In this document: in pieces, positions 26,718 through 33,973 of the stretch
How positions within the stretch are numbered: the first letter of the stretch is position 1
Layout of the letters: each line of letters starts with the position of its first letter
Source of the DNA: Pseudomonas parafulva
GTDB lineage: Bacteria; Pseudomonadota; Gammaproteobacteria; Pseudomonadales; Pseudomonadaceae
NCBI RefSeq assembly: GCF_000800255.1
Contig: NZ_CP009747.1
Span: 3,534,001 to 3,598,000, forward strand
DNA length: 64,000 bases
Reading direction: 5' to 3'
The notes under the pieces: model-generated
Databases searched by the model: none
The model's input: the letters and a program-made list of their open reading frames with translations, nothing else
Told to the model about the DNA's origin: nothing
Made by a program: the position numbers and the translations under genes

Positions 26718-27850
26718 GCGAACACACCTTTGATCGGGGCGGCGGTCTGTCCGCGCGTTTCGCCACGGGAACGCTCATCGAGCAGCACCAGCACCGTCTT
26801 CAGCGCACTCTGGCGGCTCTTGCCGTCGCGCCAGAGCGCCAGCGGCAGGCGCTTGAGCATGGCGTACAGGCCGTTGAGCGACACCAGTTGATCGCGCTCC
26901 TGTTCGCCACCAAGTTCGCGGCCGATGCGGCGCACTTCGGCCGCCGACACACCACTGGCCGCCATCCCGAGCAGGCGCTGCAGCAACAGCACCGCCGTGA
27001 GCTGACTGGTCGGGCAACCGTCGGCCAACTGCTCCAGCAATTGCCGGCAGCTGTGTAGCACGCTGCCCAGTTGAGTGGAGACGGCCAGGCCGATCAGCAA
27101 TGCCCGCAGCTTGGCGGTGGGGCTCGACGGGGTCTGCGCGGCGATGTCGTCGGCCAGGGCGCGGCGCATCATGTCCAGGCCAGAGACGAACGCGGTTTCG
27201 CCGAACAGGCCGAGCAGCGCCTGCATCATGCTCGGCAGCGACTGCTTGAGCACCACGGTGTCGTAGTAAAGGCGGCGCACGGCCTGGCGCAACTCGGGGT
27301 CGCCGCCCGCGGCGCGCAAGGCCTCGGCGATGTTCATGCCGGCCTGGATCTGCGCGCCATATTGCTCACGCAGCCGTTGCAGGTAGTCGCGGGCGCGCTG
27401 GGCTTCGACCTTGCGCCCTTGCGCCTCGGCCTCGCGCAGCACCTGCTGCAGGATCAGGTCGGTGCGGGCCGGATCTGCGCCGCTGGCCTGCACCAGGTCT
27501 TCGAGCACCGGCTCGCCGTAGAGCAAGGCGCCGACCTGGGCGGCCATGGCGCTCAGGCTCAGCTTGCCGGGATGACCGAGCTGGTCGTACCACTCTTCCA
27601 GGCGCTCGCGCGTTTCGATCCGGGTCTGGCCCACCTCTTTACGCGCACTGCGGATACGCCGCTGGCTCAGGGCCTTGGTGCTGCGCTCCACGTGATGGCT
27701 GAAGGTCATGCCGACCTCCTCCATCGAACTGGACTGCACGGCCTGCTGCGTTGGCGCTGGCGTGCTCAGTTGCGCCAAGGCCGAAACGGCCTGGGCCAGT
27801 GGCACGGCACTGCGCATATGTCTCGGCGCTTCTACTTTCATGATGACCAT
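26714..27850 (-). CDS. hrpJ: T3SS gatekeeper HrpJ (SctW)
   Basis: A 378-aa protein of the YopN/TyeA (SctW) group: a polar N-terminal export region, a helical YopN-like middle (about 60-290) and a TyeA-like C-terminus in one chain. It controls the order of translocator and effector export. First gene of the large leftward operon. The chosen ATG is only 22 bp from the hrp box; starts at 27841 or 27817 would leave a more usual leader, so the first ~11 residues are uncertain. Confidence 0.88.
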   Translation of the reverse strand: MVIMKVEAPRHMRSAVPLAQAVSALAQLSTPAPTQQAVQSSSMEEVGMTFSHHVERSTKALSQRRIRSARKEVGQTRIETRERLEEWYDQLGHPGKLSLSAMAAQVGALLYGEPVLEDLVQASGADPARTDLILQQVLREAEAQGRKVEAQRARDYLQRLREQYGAQIQAGMNIAEALRAAGGDPELRQAVRRLYYDTVVLKQSLPSMMQALLGLFGETAFVSGLDMMRRALADDIAAQTPSSPTAKLRALLIGLAVSTQLGSVLHSCRQLLEQLADGCPTSQLTAVLLLQRLLGMAASGVSAAEVRRIGRELGGEQERDQLVSLNGLYAMLKRLPLALWRDGKSRQSALKTVLVLLDERSRGETRGQTAAPIKGVFA

Positions 27851-27872
27851 GAGCGTGGTTTCGGATGCTCAG

Positions 27873-27901
27873 TGGGTGGCAGCACTTCGGCGTTCGGTTC
27901 C
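27873..27901 (-). promoter_or_regulatory. hrp box of the hrpJ-hrcU operon
   Basis: On the minus strand, GGAACC (27901-27896), 16-nt spacer, CCACCCA (27879-27873). It should drive all eleven genes from hrpJ to hrcU, which overlap or are separated by at most about 85 bp. Confidence 0.94.
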
Positions 27902-27972
27902 ATCCTCCCCAACGGCTTTTTCCGCGCCGTTCGCCGGATGGCGATGGCGGGCATTTTTACGCGGCCGGGCGG

Positions 27973-27986
27973 TGCAAATTCTTGCA
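27973..27986 (+). promoter_or_regulatory. Candidate HrpS enhancer-binding dyad upstream of hrpL
   Basis: Perfect dyad TGCAA-ATTC-TTGCA, about 100 bp upstream of the -24 element of hrpL, a normal distance for sigma-54 activators. It matches the TGCAA-N4-TTGCA HrpS site that I recall being reported for Erwinia amylovora hrpL. A second palindrome, GTGCA-N6-TGCAC, lies at 28005-28020. Confidence 0.7.
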
Positions 27987-28084
27987 GTGGCACTGGGCTG
28001 GCCTGTGCAGCGGCCTGCACGAACCGTCTGCAACCGGAAAAATAAAATCGTTATTTATCAGTTGCTTATTGAGTAATTTGGGTT

Positions 28085-28100
28085 TGGCACAGGTTCTGCT
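28085..28100 (+). promoter_or_regulatory. Sigma-54 promoter of hrpL
   Basis: TGGCACA-GGTT-CTGCT: the -24 element TGGCAC is exact and the -12 element is CTGC instead of TTGC, with correct GG-to-GC spacing. The hrpL ATG is 56 bp downstream. Activation by the HrpS-like protein is expected. Confidence 0.82.
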
Positions 28101-28155
28101 GATAGGGCTTGTCGACATCGGATCGACGTTATGCACCTATCAGAGGGATTTACTG

Positions 28156-28692
28156 ATGGCTTGTCTGAACTTCGCGTCAACCCAGAACACGTCCGCGCCC
28201 GGCATCACCTTCGGCGAGGAGCGCAAGCTGCGTCTGTTCATCCAGAAACGCGTGCTCAACCAGGACGACGCCGATGACCTGATCCAGCTCACGTACCTGG
28301 AGGCCTGGCGCAACCAGGAGAAATTCAAAGGGCTGGCCAAGCCGGACACCTGGCTGTGCGGCATCGCCTTGAACTTGATCCGCAACCATTTCCGCCGGTA
28401 CTACGCGCAGCCGCCGCTGTGCGCCTTCGATGAAAGCGAATGCCACGAAATGAGTGACGACATCGACCTGGGCGAGCAGTGCGACCACCATCGACTGCTG
28501 GACCGCACGCTGACGGCCATGGACGCGCTGCCCAAGGAAATGCGCGAAACCCTGTTGACCGCCGTGGATACCGAGAGCAGCTACCGCGACGCCGCCGAGC
28601 GCCTGGGCGTGCCGATCGGCACCGTGCGCTCGCGCCTGTTCCGGGCCCGCGAACACCTCAAGCGCAGTGTGTTCGGGGAGGCTCGCGCATGA
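28156..28692 (+). CDS. hrpL: ECF sigma factor HrpL, T3SS regulon sigma
   Basis: A 178-aa ECF sigma factor (P. syringae HrpL is 184 aa). Region 2 shows DADDLIQLTYLEAWRN and region 4 ends with the helix-turn-helix SYRDAAERLGVPIGTVRSRL. There is no anti-sigma partner nearby, as expected for HrpL. The gene is divergent from hrpJ and preceded by a sigma-54 promoter and a candidate HrpS dyad. At least five full-consensus hrp boxes in this window fit its known recognition sequence. Its stop overlaps the start of the GNAT gene. Confidence 0.93.
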   Translation: MACLNFASTQNTSAPGITFGEERKLRLFIQKRVLNQDDADDLIQLTYLEAWRNQEKFKGLAKPDTWLCGIALNLIRNHFRRYYAQPPLCAFDESECHEMSDDIDLGEQCDHHRLLDRTLTAMDALPKEMRETLLTAVDTESSYRDAAERLGVPIGTVRSRLFRAREHLKRSVFGEARA

Positions 28693-29351
28693 TCGCCAAC
28701 CGTTTGAACAGTCGCTCCGAGCTGCCCCCTGGGGTGCGTCGCTACACGCCCGAGGACCTGCCGACGATGACCGCGATCTTCAACGAAAGCGCTCTGGGGG
28801 GCACCAGCTCCCCCGTGCTCAGAGCGTTTTCCCTGGAGGAAATGACCTTCTTCGTCGACTGCTTCGTCAAGGAGGGCGATCCGATCTATGTGCTCGAACG
28901 CGGCGGCGAGGTGGTCGCCTGGCTGATCGTCAATCGCTTCAGTTGGGGCGCCCAGGCGTGCCGGCTGACCGGCGAGGTGTCGATCTACGTGCGCCACGAC
29001 CACGTCGGCAGCGGCGTTGGCATTCGCCTCGGCCAGGCCGCGGTGGTGCTGGCCCGACGCTACGGCTTCGAGACGCTGGTGGCCTGGATCATCGAGCATA
29101 ACGCGGCGAGCAAACGTGGCGTGCAAGGGCTGGGGGCCGCGCAATGGGGCCGCTTTCCTGGCATCGCCCGCTTCGCCGAGCTGCGTGCCGATGTGGTGCT
29201 CTACGGGCTGCACCTGACCTCGGAACCTTCTACTGAGTCCGATGTGCGTGTGGAGCAGGCTTGTCGGGCGGATGGCACGGGCTTGATCCGTGATCGCGCG
29301 ACACCCCCGCCCCCAAGGGCAGCCAGTGCAGGACCCGACAGCCCGCGCTGA
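28689..29351 (+). CDS. GNAT-family N-acetyltransferase translationally coupled to hrpL
   Basis: A 220-aa protein whose ATG overlaps the hrpL stop (ATGA), so it is very probably co-expressed. Residues ~15-165 match a phosphinothricin/amino-acid acetyltransferase-type GNAT domain: RRYTPEDLPTMTAIFNESA at the start, then the acetyl-CoA loop region VSIYVRHDHVGSGVGIRLG, and WIIEHNAASKRGVQGLG near the end. The last ~45 residues are Pro/Arg-rich and may be a non-conserved tail running into the repeat-rich spacer. Substrate unknown: a small amine, a phytotoxin-like compound or a protein are all possible. Confidence 0.8.
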   Translation: MIANRLNSRSELPPGVRRYTPEDLPTMTAIFNESALGGTSSPVLRAFSLEEMTFFVDCFVKEGDPIYVLERGGEVVAWLIVNRFSWGAQACRLTGEVSIYVRHDHVGSGVGIRLGQAAVVLARRYGFETLVAWIIEHNAASKRGVQGLGAAQWGRFPGIARFAELRADVVLYGLHLTSEPSTESDVRVEQACRADGTGLIRDRATPPPPRAASAGPDSPR

Positions 29352-29403
29352 AGCCTAGTTCGAGTCACTGTCCGGCTCAATTCCTGCAATCTCGCACGCC
29401 CTC

Positions 29404-29518
29404 GTGGGAGCGGCCTTGTGCCGCGATTGGAGCGCGCAGCGGTCCCAGGTTTTCTGCTTCGCCGCTGCCATCCTCGGGACCGCTTCGCGGTCCAATCGCG
29501 ACACAAGGCCGCTCCCAC
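29404..29518. repeat. REP-like inverted repeat pair downstream of hrpL-GNAT
   Basis: GTGGGAGCGGCCTTGTG at 29404-29420 pairs with its reverse complement ending at 29518, with extended imperfect complementarity between. Same REP core as the 11.3-12.7 kb array. The region 29352-29689 contains no supported gene. Confidence 0.85.
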
Positions 29519-29617
29519 ACGCAGCCGGCGCGGTGTCAGACAGATTGGGAGATCATCGAGCGCTAGAGGATGAGGGCGCAACTGTCTTGCTCAACTTCTG
29601 GCAGCTCACCGGCCCTT

Positions 29618-29684
29618 GTAGGAGCGGCCTTGAGTCGCGATGGAGCGCGCAGCGGTCCCAGGTTTTCTGCTTCGCCGCTGACAA
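29618..29684. repeat. Second REP-like element, partly duplicated from the first
   Basis: GTAGGAGCGGCCTTGAG core followed by a ~36-bp segment (29648-29683) nearly identical to 29431-29467. Unlike the first pair it lacks the opposite arm. It abuts the P450 stop codon. Confidence 0.75.
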
Positions 29685-29689
29685 CGGCG

Positions 29690-30904
29690 TCAGGCCACCG
29701 ACCAGCGCACCGGCAAGGCCTGCGGCCCGCGGAAGTTCGGCACGTAGCGCCAGCGCACGCTCTCGGGCGTGCCCTCCAGTTGCAGGCCTGGGCAGCGCCT
29801 GAGCAAGGTGTTCAAGGCGATCTCCAGCTCCTGACGCGCCAGCGAGGCGCCCAGGCAATAGTGGGCGCCTTTGCCGAACGCCAGGTGCGGGCATGCTGGG
29901 CGTGTCACATCCAGAATGTCGGGCTGGGCACACAGCGCCGGGTCGCGATTGGCCGATCCCACCACCGCCATCAACAGTTGACCGCGCTGCAAGCGTTGCC
30001 CGCCAAGCTCGGTGTCCTGGGTGACGAAGCGCACCATGGCGCGTTCCACCGACGAGTCATAGCGCAGCAATTCCTCCACCGCGTTGGCCATCGAGTCTGG
30101 CGAATCGCGCAACTGAATCAGCGTGTGCGGATGTCGCAGGAGCAAGTACACCGCATTGCCGATCATCGACGCCGTCGTTTCATGCCCGGCGACGATCAGC
30201 AGGGCGATCATGCTGCACAGCTCGCTGCTGCTGAGCACGTTGCCGTCCTCCTCGACCTCCACCAGCGCCGACACCAGGTCGTCGGTGGGCGCGGCGCGGC
30301 GCTGCTCGATCAAGGCCAGCATGTAGCTCGCGAACTCGGCGTAGCAACGCTGCAACTCGCTCAGGTCATGCCCGACCTGCTGGACGATGAGCTGGGACCA
30401 GCGGCGGAAATCGTCCCGGTCCTGGGCCGGGACACCGAGCAGTTCGGCGATCACGATGATCGACAGGGGAAACGCGTACTGGCTCACCACATCCAGACGC
30501 CCGCTCGGCCCGGCCTGGTCCAGCAAGCGCTCGGCAATCTGCTCGATGCGCGGGCGCATGGCGTTGACCGCCTTGAGCGTGAAGGCTTTGTTCACCAAGC
30601 GACGCAGACGCCGGTGGCGCTCCCCGTCACGGTTGAGCATGTGGTCGTTGAGAAAGGCGATGGACTGATCGCCGCCCATCATCGCCGCGAACTGCGGGCT
30701 GATGCGGGCCGGATCACGGGCGAAGCGTTCGCTGTCGAGCAGCACCGTTTCCACGTCTTGCGCGCCGGTGACGTACCAGATCGGCAACTGCCCCGGCGGC
30801 TGGCTGAGGAACACCGGCGCGGCCTCGCGCAGCGTCGCGTAGTGCTGGTAGGCCGCGCTGCGGAAGGCATCGCTGTTGAAGTCGAGGGTACAGGCGTTGG
30901 CCAT
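29690..30904 (-). CDS. Cytochrome P450
   Basis: A 404-aa soluble bacterial P450 from the ATG at 30904, which has CCGGAG 12 bases upstream. The I-helix oxygen-activation motif is AGHETT, the ExxR motif lies in EELLRYDSS, and the haem-binding loop is FGKGAHYCLGASLAR with the proximal Cys. The substrate cannot be read from the sequence. No ferredoxin or reductase gene is adjacent. A weak hrp-box-like sequence lies upstream (30936-30964). Its place between hrpL and hrpH raises the possibility of a T3SS-linked metabolite, but it may simply be cargo. Confidence 0.92.
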   Translation of the reverse strand: MANACTLDFNSDAFRSAAYQHYATLREAAPVFLSQPPGQLPIWYVTGAQDVETVLLDSERFARDPARISPQFAAMMGGDQSIAFLNDHMLNRDGERHRRLRRLVNKAFTLKAVNAMRPRIEQIAERLLDQAGPSGRLDVVSQYAFPLSIIVIAELLGVPAQDRDDFRRWSQLIVQQVGHDLSELQRCYAEFASYMLALIEQRRAAPTDDLVSALVEVEEDGNVLSSSELCSMIALLIVAGHETTASMIGNAVYLLLRHPHTLIQLRDSPDSMANAVEELLRYDSSVERAMVRFVTQDTELGGQRLQRGQLLMAVVGSANRDPALCAQPDILDVTRPACPHLAFGKGAHYCLGASLARQELEIALNTLLRRCPGLQLEGTPESVRWRYVPNFRGPQALPVRWSVA

Positions 30905-30935
30905 GGACAAGCTCCGGGGACAAGGGGGTTGTCCC

Positions 30936-30964
30936 TGAGTGGCCGGGTGCACGGAAAAGATCCC
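30936..30964 (-). promoter_or_regulatory. Degenerate hrp-box-like sequence upstream of the P450
   Basis: Minus strand: GGGATC (30964-30959, four of six matches to GGAACC), 16-nt spacer, CCACTCA (30942-30936, full match). It is 31 bp from the P450 start, like the real boxes, but the -35 half is poor. Confidence 0.3.
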
Positions 30965-31048
30965 TCGCCGGGTTCTCGAACAGGCCTCTGAACCGATTCG
31001 ACCGCCCCGCTCACTCAAGGATGACCTTTGCCGATCTGTGGAGCTGAC

Positions 31049-32206
31049 ATGACGCACGCACCCGTAGTCCATGGCCATTGCGACCCGCGCTTCGAGCCGG
31101 TCAGGGCGGCCTTCATCGCCCTGATGCACAGCCCGTTCGAGCGCGGCGCCGCCCTGTGCCTGCAAGTCGACGGCGAGACCGTCATCGATCTCTGGGCCGG
31201 CCTGGCCGGGCCGGAACCGGAGCGCCTGTGGCAACAGGACACCCTGCTCAATCTGTTCTCCTGCACCAAGCCCTTCACGGCGGTGGCCATCATGCAACTG
31301 GTGGGCGAAGGCCGACTGGACCTCGATGCCCCGCTCTGCCAGTACTGGCCGTCGTTCGCCGACGCGGGCAAGGCCTCGATCACCCTGCGCCAGGTGCTGT
31401 GCCACCGCGCCGGGCTGCCGGCCATCCGCACGCCCTTGGCGCCACAGACCCTGTACGACTGGGACACCATGGCGCAGCTGATCGCCGGGGAACGGCCCTG
31501 GGCCAGCGCCGGCAAACGGCAGACCTATTCGCCCTTGCTGTTCGGTTGGATCCTGGGCGAGCTGCTGCGCCGGGTAGACGGCGTATCGCCCGCCCAGAGC
31601 ATTTGCAGCCGCGTGGCCGAGCCCCTGGGGCTGGACTTCCACCTCGGCCTGGACGAGGCGACCATGGCGCGCTGCGCGTACATGGCGCGGACTCGCGAGG
31701 ATATCTGCGACGAGGCCTTCGCCCGCGTGCTGCAGGATGTGCTCAACGCACCCACGACCATGAGCGCGCTGGCCTTCGCCAACCCGCCGATGCTGCTGGG
31801 GCGCAGCAACGAACCGGGCTGGAAGCGCATGACCCAGCCGGCGGCCAATGGCCACGGCAATGCCCGCAGCCTGGCGACCTTCTACGCCGGCCTGCTCGAC
31901 GGCCGCTTGCTGGAATCGCCGATGCTCAATGAAATGCTGCGCGAGCACAGCGCCGAGTACGACCCCACGCTGCAGACACCGGCGCGCTTCGGCCTGGGCG
32001 TGATGCTCGACCAGCCCCAGGTGACCAATGGCAGCTATGGCATGGGCCGCGAGGCGTTCGGGCACATGGGCGCCGGTGGCACCGTCGGTTTCGCCGACCC
32101 GGAGCGCGGTGTGTCGTTTGGCTTCGCCTGCAATACCATCGGCTCGTACGTGTTGATGGACCCGCGTGGCCGACACCTGGCCAGCGTCGCGGCGGCCTGT
32201 CTATAG
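31049..32206 (+). CDS. Serine beta-lactamase-like hydrolase/esterase (class C fold)
   Basis: A 385-aa protein from the ATG at 31049 with GGAGC upstream. The catalytic SxxK is SCTK at residues 71-74 in the context NLFSCTKPFTAVA, followed later by a Tyr motif in the YSPLLFGWILGEL block. The pattern is that of EstB-type esterases and beta-lactamase-related proteins, not of true AmpC. No signal peptide is evident, so it is probably cytoplasmic. It is divergent from the P450 and converges on hrpH with a 6-bp overlap. Function within the island unknown. Confidence 0.85.
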   Translation: MTHAPVVHGHCDPRFEPVRAAFIALMHSPFERGAALCLQVDGETVIDLWAGLAGPEPERLWQQDTLLNLFSCTKPFTAVAIMQLVGEGRLDLDAPLCQYWPSFADAGKASITLRQVLCHRAGLPAIRTPLAPQTLYDWDTMAQLIAGERPWASAGKRQTYSPLLFGWILGELLRRVDGVSPAQSICSRVAEPLGLDFHLGLDEATMARCAYMARTREDICDEAFARVLQDVLNAPTTMSALAFANPPMLLGRSNEPGWKRMTQPAANGHGNARSLATFYAGLLDGRLLESPMLNEMLREHSAEYDPTLQTPARFGLGVMLDQPQVTNGSYGMGREAFGHMGAGGTVGFADPERGVSFGFACNTIGSYVLMDPRGRHLASVAAACL

Positions 32207-33310
32207 CGTCGGCTCGTCGGCCTGCGCGACCTGCGGGCCGACCGGGACACGCTCGGTCGTGACCCTCCCGGGCGCTTCGCGGTTTGGCACACCGGGTTGC
32301 GCGGCCCTGGCGATCAAGTCCGGCTGCGCGGTCAATCGACCTGACGCGGCCATGGGCAGCAGCACGCGTCCACTGGCCCGCCCGCGCTCGGTCGGGTTGA
32401 GCATGCGCAGTTCGCGCTCGTGCACACCGGACAGTTGCGCCAGGTGCGCCAGGTCCACCGGTTGCGCCAGGGCGAGCATCTGGAAGTACGGCTGATCGGC
32501 GATGGGCTCCAGGTCGATGTCGTAGTCCGCAGGGGCATTGACCAACTGCGACAGCGCCAGCAACCGCGGCACATAGTTCTGCGTCTCGCCAGGCAGCGCC
32601 AGGTCCCAGTAACCGGTCGCCAGGCCACGGGCGCGATTGCGCTCGATGGCCTGGCGCACGCGCCCTTCGCCTGCGTTATAGGCGGCCAGGGCCAGCAGCC
32701 AGTCGCCCTCGAAGTAGTCATGCAGGTAGGACAGGTAATCCAGGGCGGCGCGGGTGGAGGCTGGAATATCCCGACGCTCGTCGTAGCCCGCCCGCTGCTC
32801 CAGTCGATAGCGCCGTCCCGTGGCCGGGATGAATTGCCACAGGCCCATGGCCTGGGCGGGCGATTGCGCATTGGGGTTGAAGCCGCTCTCGATGGCGGGC
32901 AACAGCGCCAACTCCAGCGGCATGTTGCGCTTGCTCAGTTCGCCGACGATGAAGTGCAGGTAGCGGCTGCCGGCGCGCCCGGTCTGGGTGAGAAACCCCG
33001 GACGCTCGATCAGCCAGCGGCGCTGCGCATCGACCCGCGCCACGCCATCGGTTTCGGGCTGCAGCGAAAAACCCTGGCGCATGCGTGCCCACAGGCTGCC
33101 GTCGCTGTGCGGCGAGCGTTGCGCGATGTGCACCAGAGTGTCGGTCGGCGCGGGCGTGCGCCAGCGTAGCTGGGAGCGGTAGGGCTCGTTGGCGAACCGG
33201 TCGCCGATGGTCAGCTGCGGTTCGAGGTGCTGGCAGCCGTACAGCACAGTCGCCATGGCCAGCAGGGAAAGCCCTGTGCAGACCGAGCGCGGTGAAGGTG
33301 AACGGGACAT
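32201..33310 (-). CDS. hrpH: HrpH-like T3SS-associated lytic transglycosylase (MltD/SLT type)
   Basis: A 369-aa lipoprotein (lipobox LYGC near residue 26). The SLT domain spans about 115-255, with the catalytic Glu in LALLPAIESGFNPNA followed by AMGLWQFIPATGRRY and later LALAAYNAGEGRVRQAI. A LysM-like segment comes next (QLSGVHERELRMLNP). It corresponds to HrpH of the P. syringae conserved effector locus, which opens peptidoglycan to aid translocation. A full hrp box lies 31 bp upstream, supporting T3SS membership over housekeeping MltD. Confidence 0.87.
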   Translation of the reverse strand: MSRSPSPRSVCTGLSLLAMATVLYGCQHLEPQLTIGDRFANEPYRSQLRWRTPAPTDTLVHIAQRSPHSDGSLWARMRQGFSLQPETDGVARVDAQRRWLIERPGFLTQTGRAGSRYLHFIVGELSKRNMPLELALLPAIESGFNPNAQSPAQAMGLWQFIPATGRRYRLEQRAGYDERRDIPASTRAALDYLSYLHDYFEGDWLLALAAYNAGEGRVRQAIERNRARGLATGYWDLALPGETQNYVPRLLALSQLVNAPADYDIDLEPIADQPYFQMLALAQPVDLAHLAQLSGVHERELRMLNPTERGRASGRVLLPMAASGRLTAQPDLIARAAQPGVPNREAPGRVTTERVPVGPQVAQADEPTL

Positions 33311-33341
33311 GGGCGGTCAACCTTGAATGAGGTGGCGCCCA

Positions 33342-33370
33342 TGGGTGGCCGAGAGCGGCCCGGCGGTTCC
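33342..33370 (-). promoter_or_regulatory. hrp box of hrpH
   Basis: Minus strand GGAACC (33370-33365), 16-nt spacer, CCACCCA (33348-33342), 31 bp before the hrpH start. Confidence 0.92.
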
Positions 33371-33396
33371 CCACCTGGCGACGCGACGAAGTGCCC

Positions 33397-33424
33397 GGAA
33401 CCGAAAGCTCGCAGGGGTCACTCA
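33397..33424 (+). promoter_or_regulatory. Near-consensus hrp box of the chaperone-effector pair
   Basis: GGAACC at 33397-33402, 15-nt spacer, TCACTCA at 33418-33424 (one mismatch to CCACNNA). It points rightwards, back-to-back with the hrpH box, and lies 47 bp before the chaperone start. Confidence 0.75.
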
Positions 33425-33471
33425 CCAGCAGCAGGTGCCTCCCGCGCCTGCCTGACGACACGAGGTCACTC

Positions 33472-33963
33472 ATGGCGGCACCTTCCTATTGCAGGCTGAT
33501 CGATCAGCTCTGTGCATTGACGATGATTCCCAGTCCATCCGCGTTCTATGAACACGCCAACCTGTCGGTCAAGGCGGTCGACTTTTCCCTGAAGCACACC
33601 CCCAGCGTGGGCGAGGGTGACGTGTTCATCTACGCCAGCTTCGGAGCGCTGCCCACCGCCCACCGCGAAGCGGTGCTGCAACGGCTGCTGGAAACCAACC
33701 TGTACCTGCTCAGCGGGCCGTTCTGCCCGTCCCTGGCCTACAACAGCGACAACCAGGAGGTGACGCTGATCGGCCACGTGCCGCTGGAAACCCTGACCGC
33801 CGAACACCTGCTCGGCCTGATGGGCGGTATCGCCGACATGGCGCTGAACTGGCGCAACGGCTACTTCCTGGACGGCCAACAGGCCGCGCCACCGGCCAAC
33901 GCTGCCCAGGCGCCGAAAACCGGCAGACGCCCAGCAGGCTTCACCCACGCGTTGTCGAACTAG
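33472..33963 (+). CDS. shcM: ShcM-like CesT-family chaperone for the HopM1-family effector
   Basis: A 163-aa class I T3SS chaperone. MAAPSYCRLIDQLCALTMI at the start and the repeated strand pattern (VFIYASFGALP, LLETNLYLLSGPFCPSLAYN) match the CesT fold; a Pro/Ala-rich tail follows. It lies ten bases upstream of the effector gene, as ShcM does next to hopM1. It should bind the effector N-terminus and deliver it to HrcN. Expression is expected from the near-consensus hrp box. Confidence 0.82.
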   Translation: MAAPSYCRLIDQLCALTMIPSPSAFYEHANLSVKAVDFSLKHTPSVGEGDVFIYASFGALPTAHREAVLQRLLETNLYLLSGPFCPSLAYNSDNQEVTLIGHVPLETLTAEHLLGLMGGIADMALNWRNGYFLDGQQAAPPANAAQAPKTGRRPAGFTHALSN

Positions 33964-33973
33964 GAGAGACACC

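Noticed and set aside
24654..26891. Long rightward open frame antisense to hrcV
   Set aside because: Shadow of the export gate gene; no supporting start site or family signature.
30905..32176. N-terminal extension of the P450 frame to 828 codons
   Set aside because: The extension runs antisense through the hydrolase gene; the ATG at 30904 has a ribosome-binding site and gives normal P450 length.
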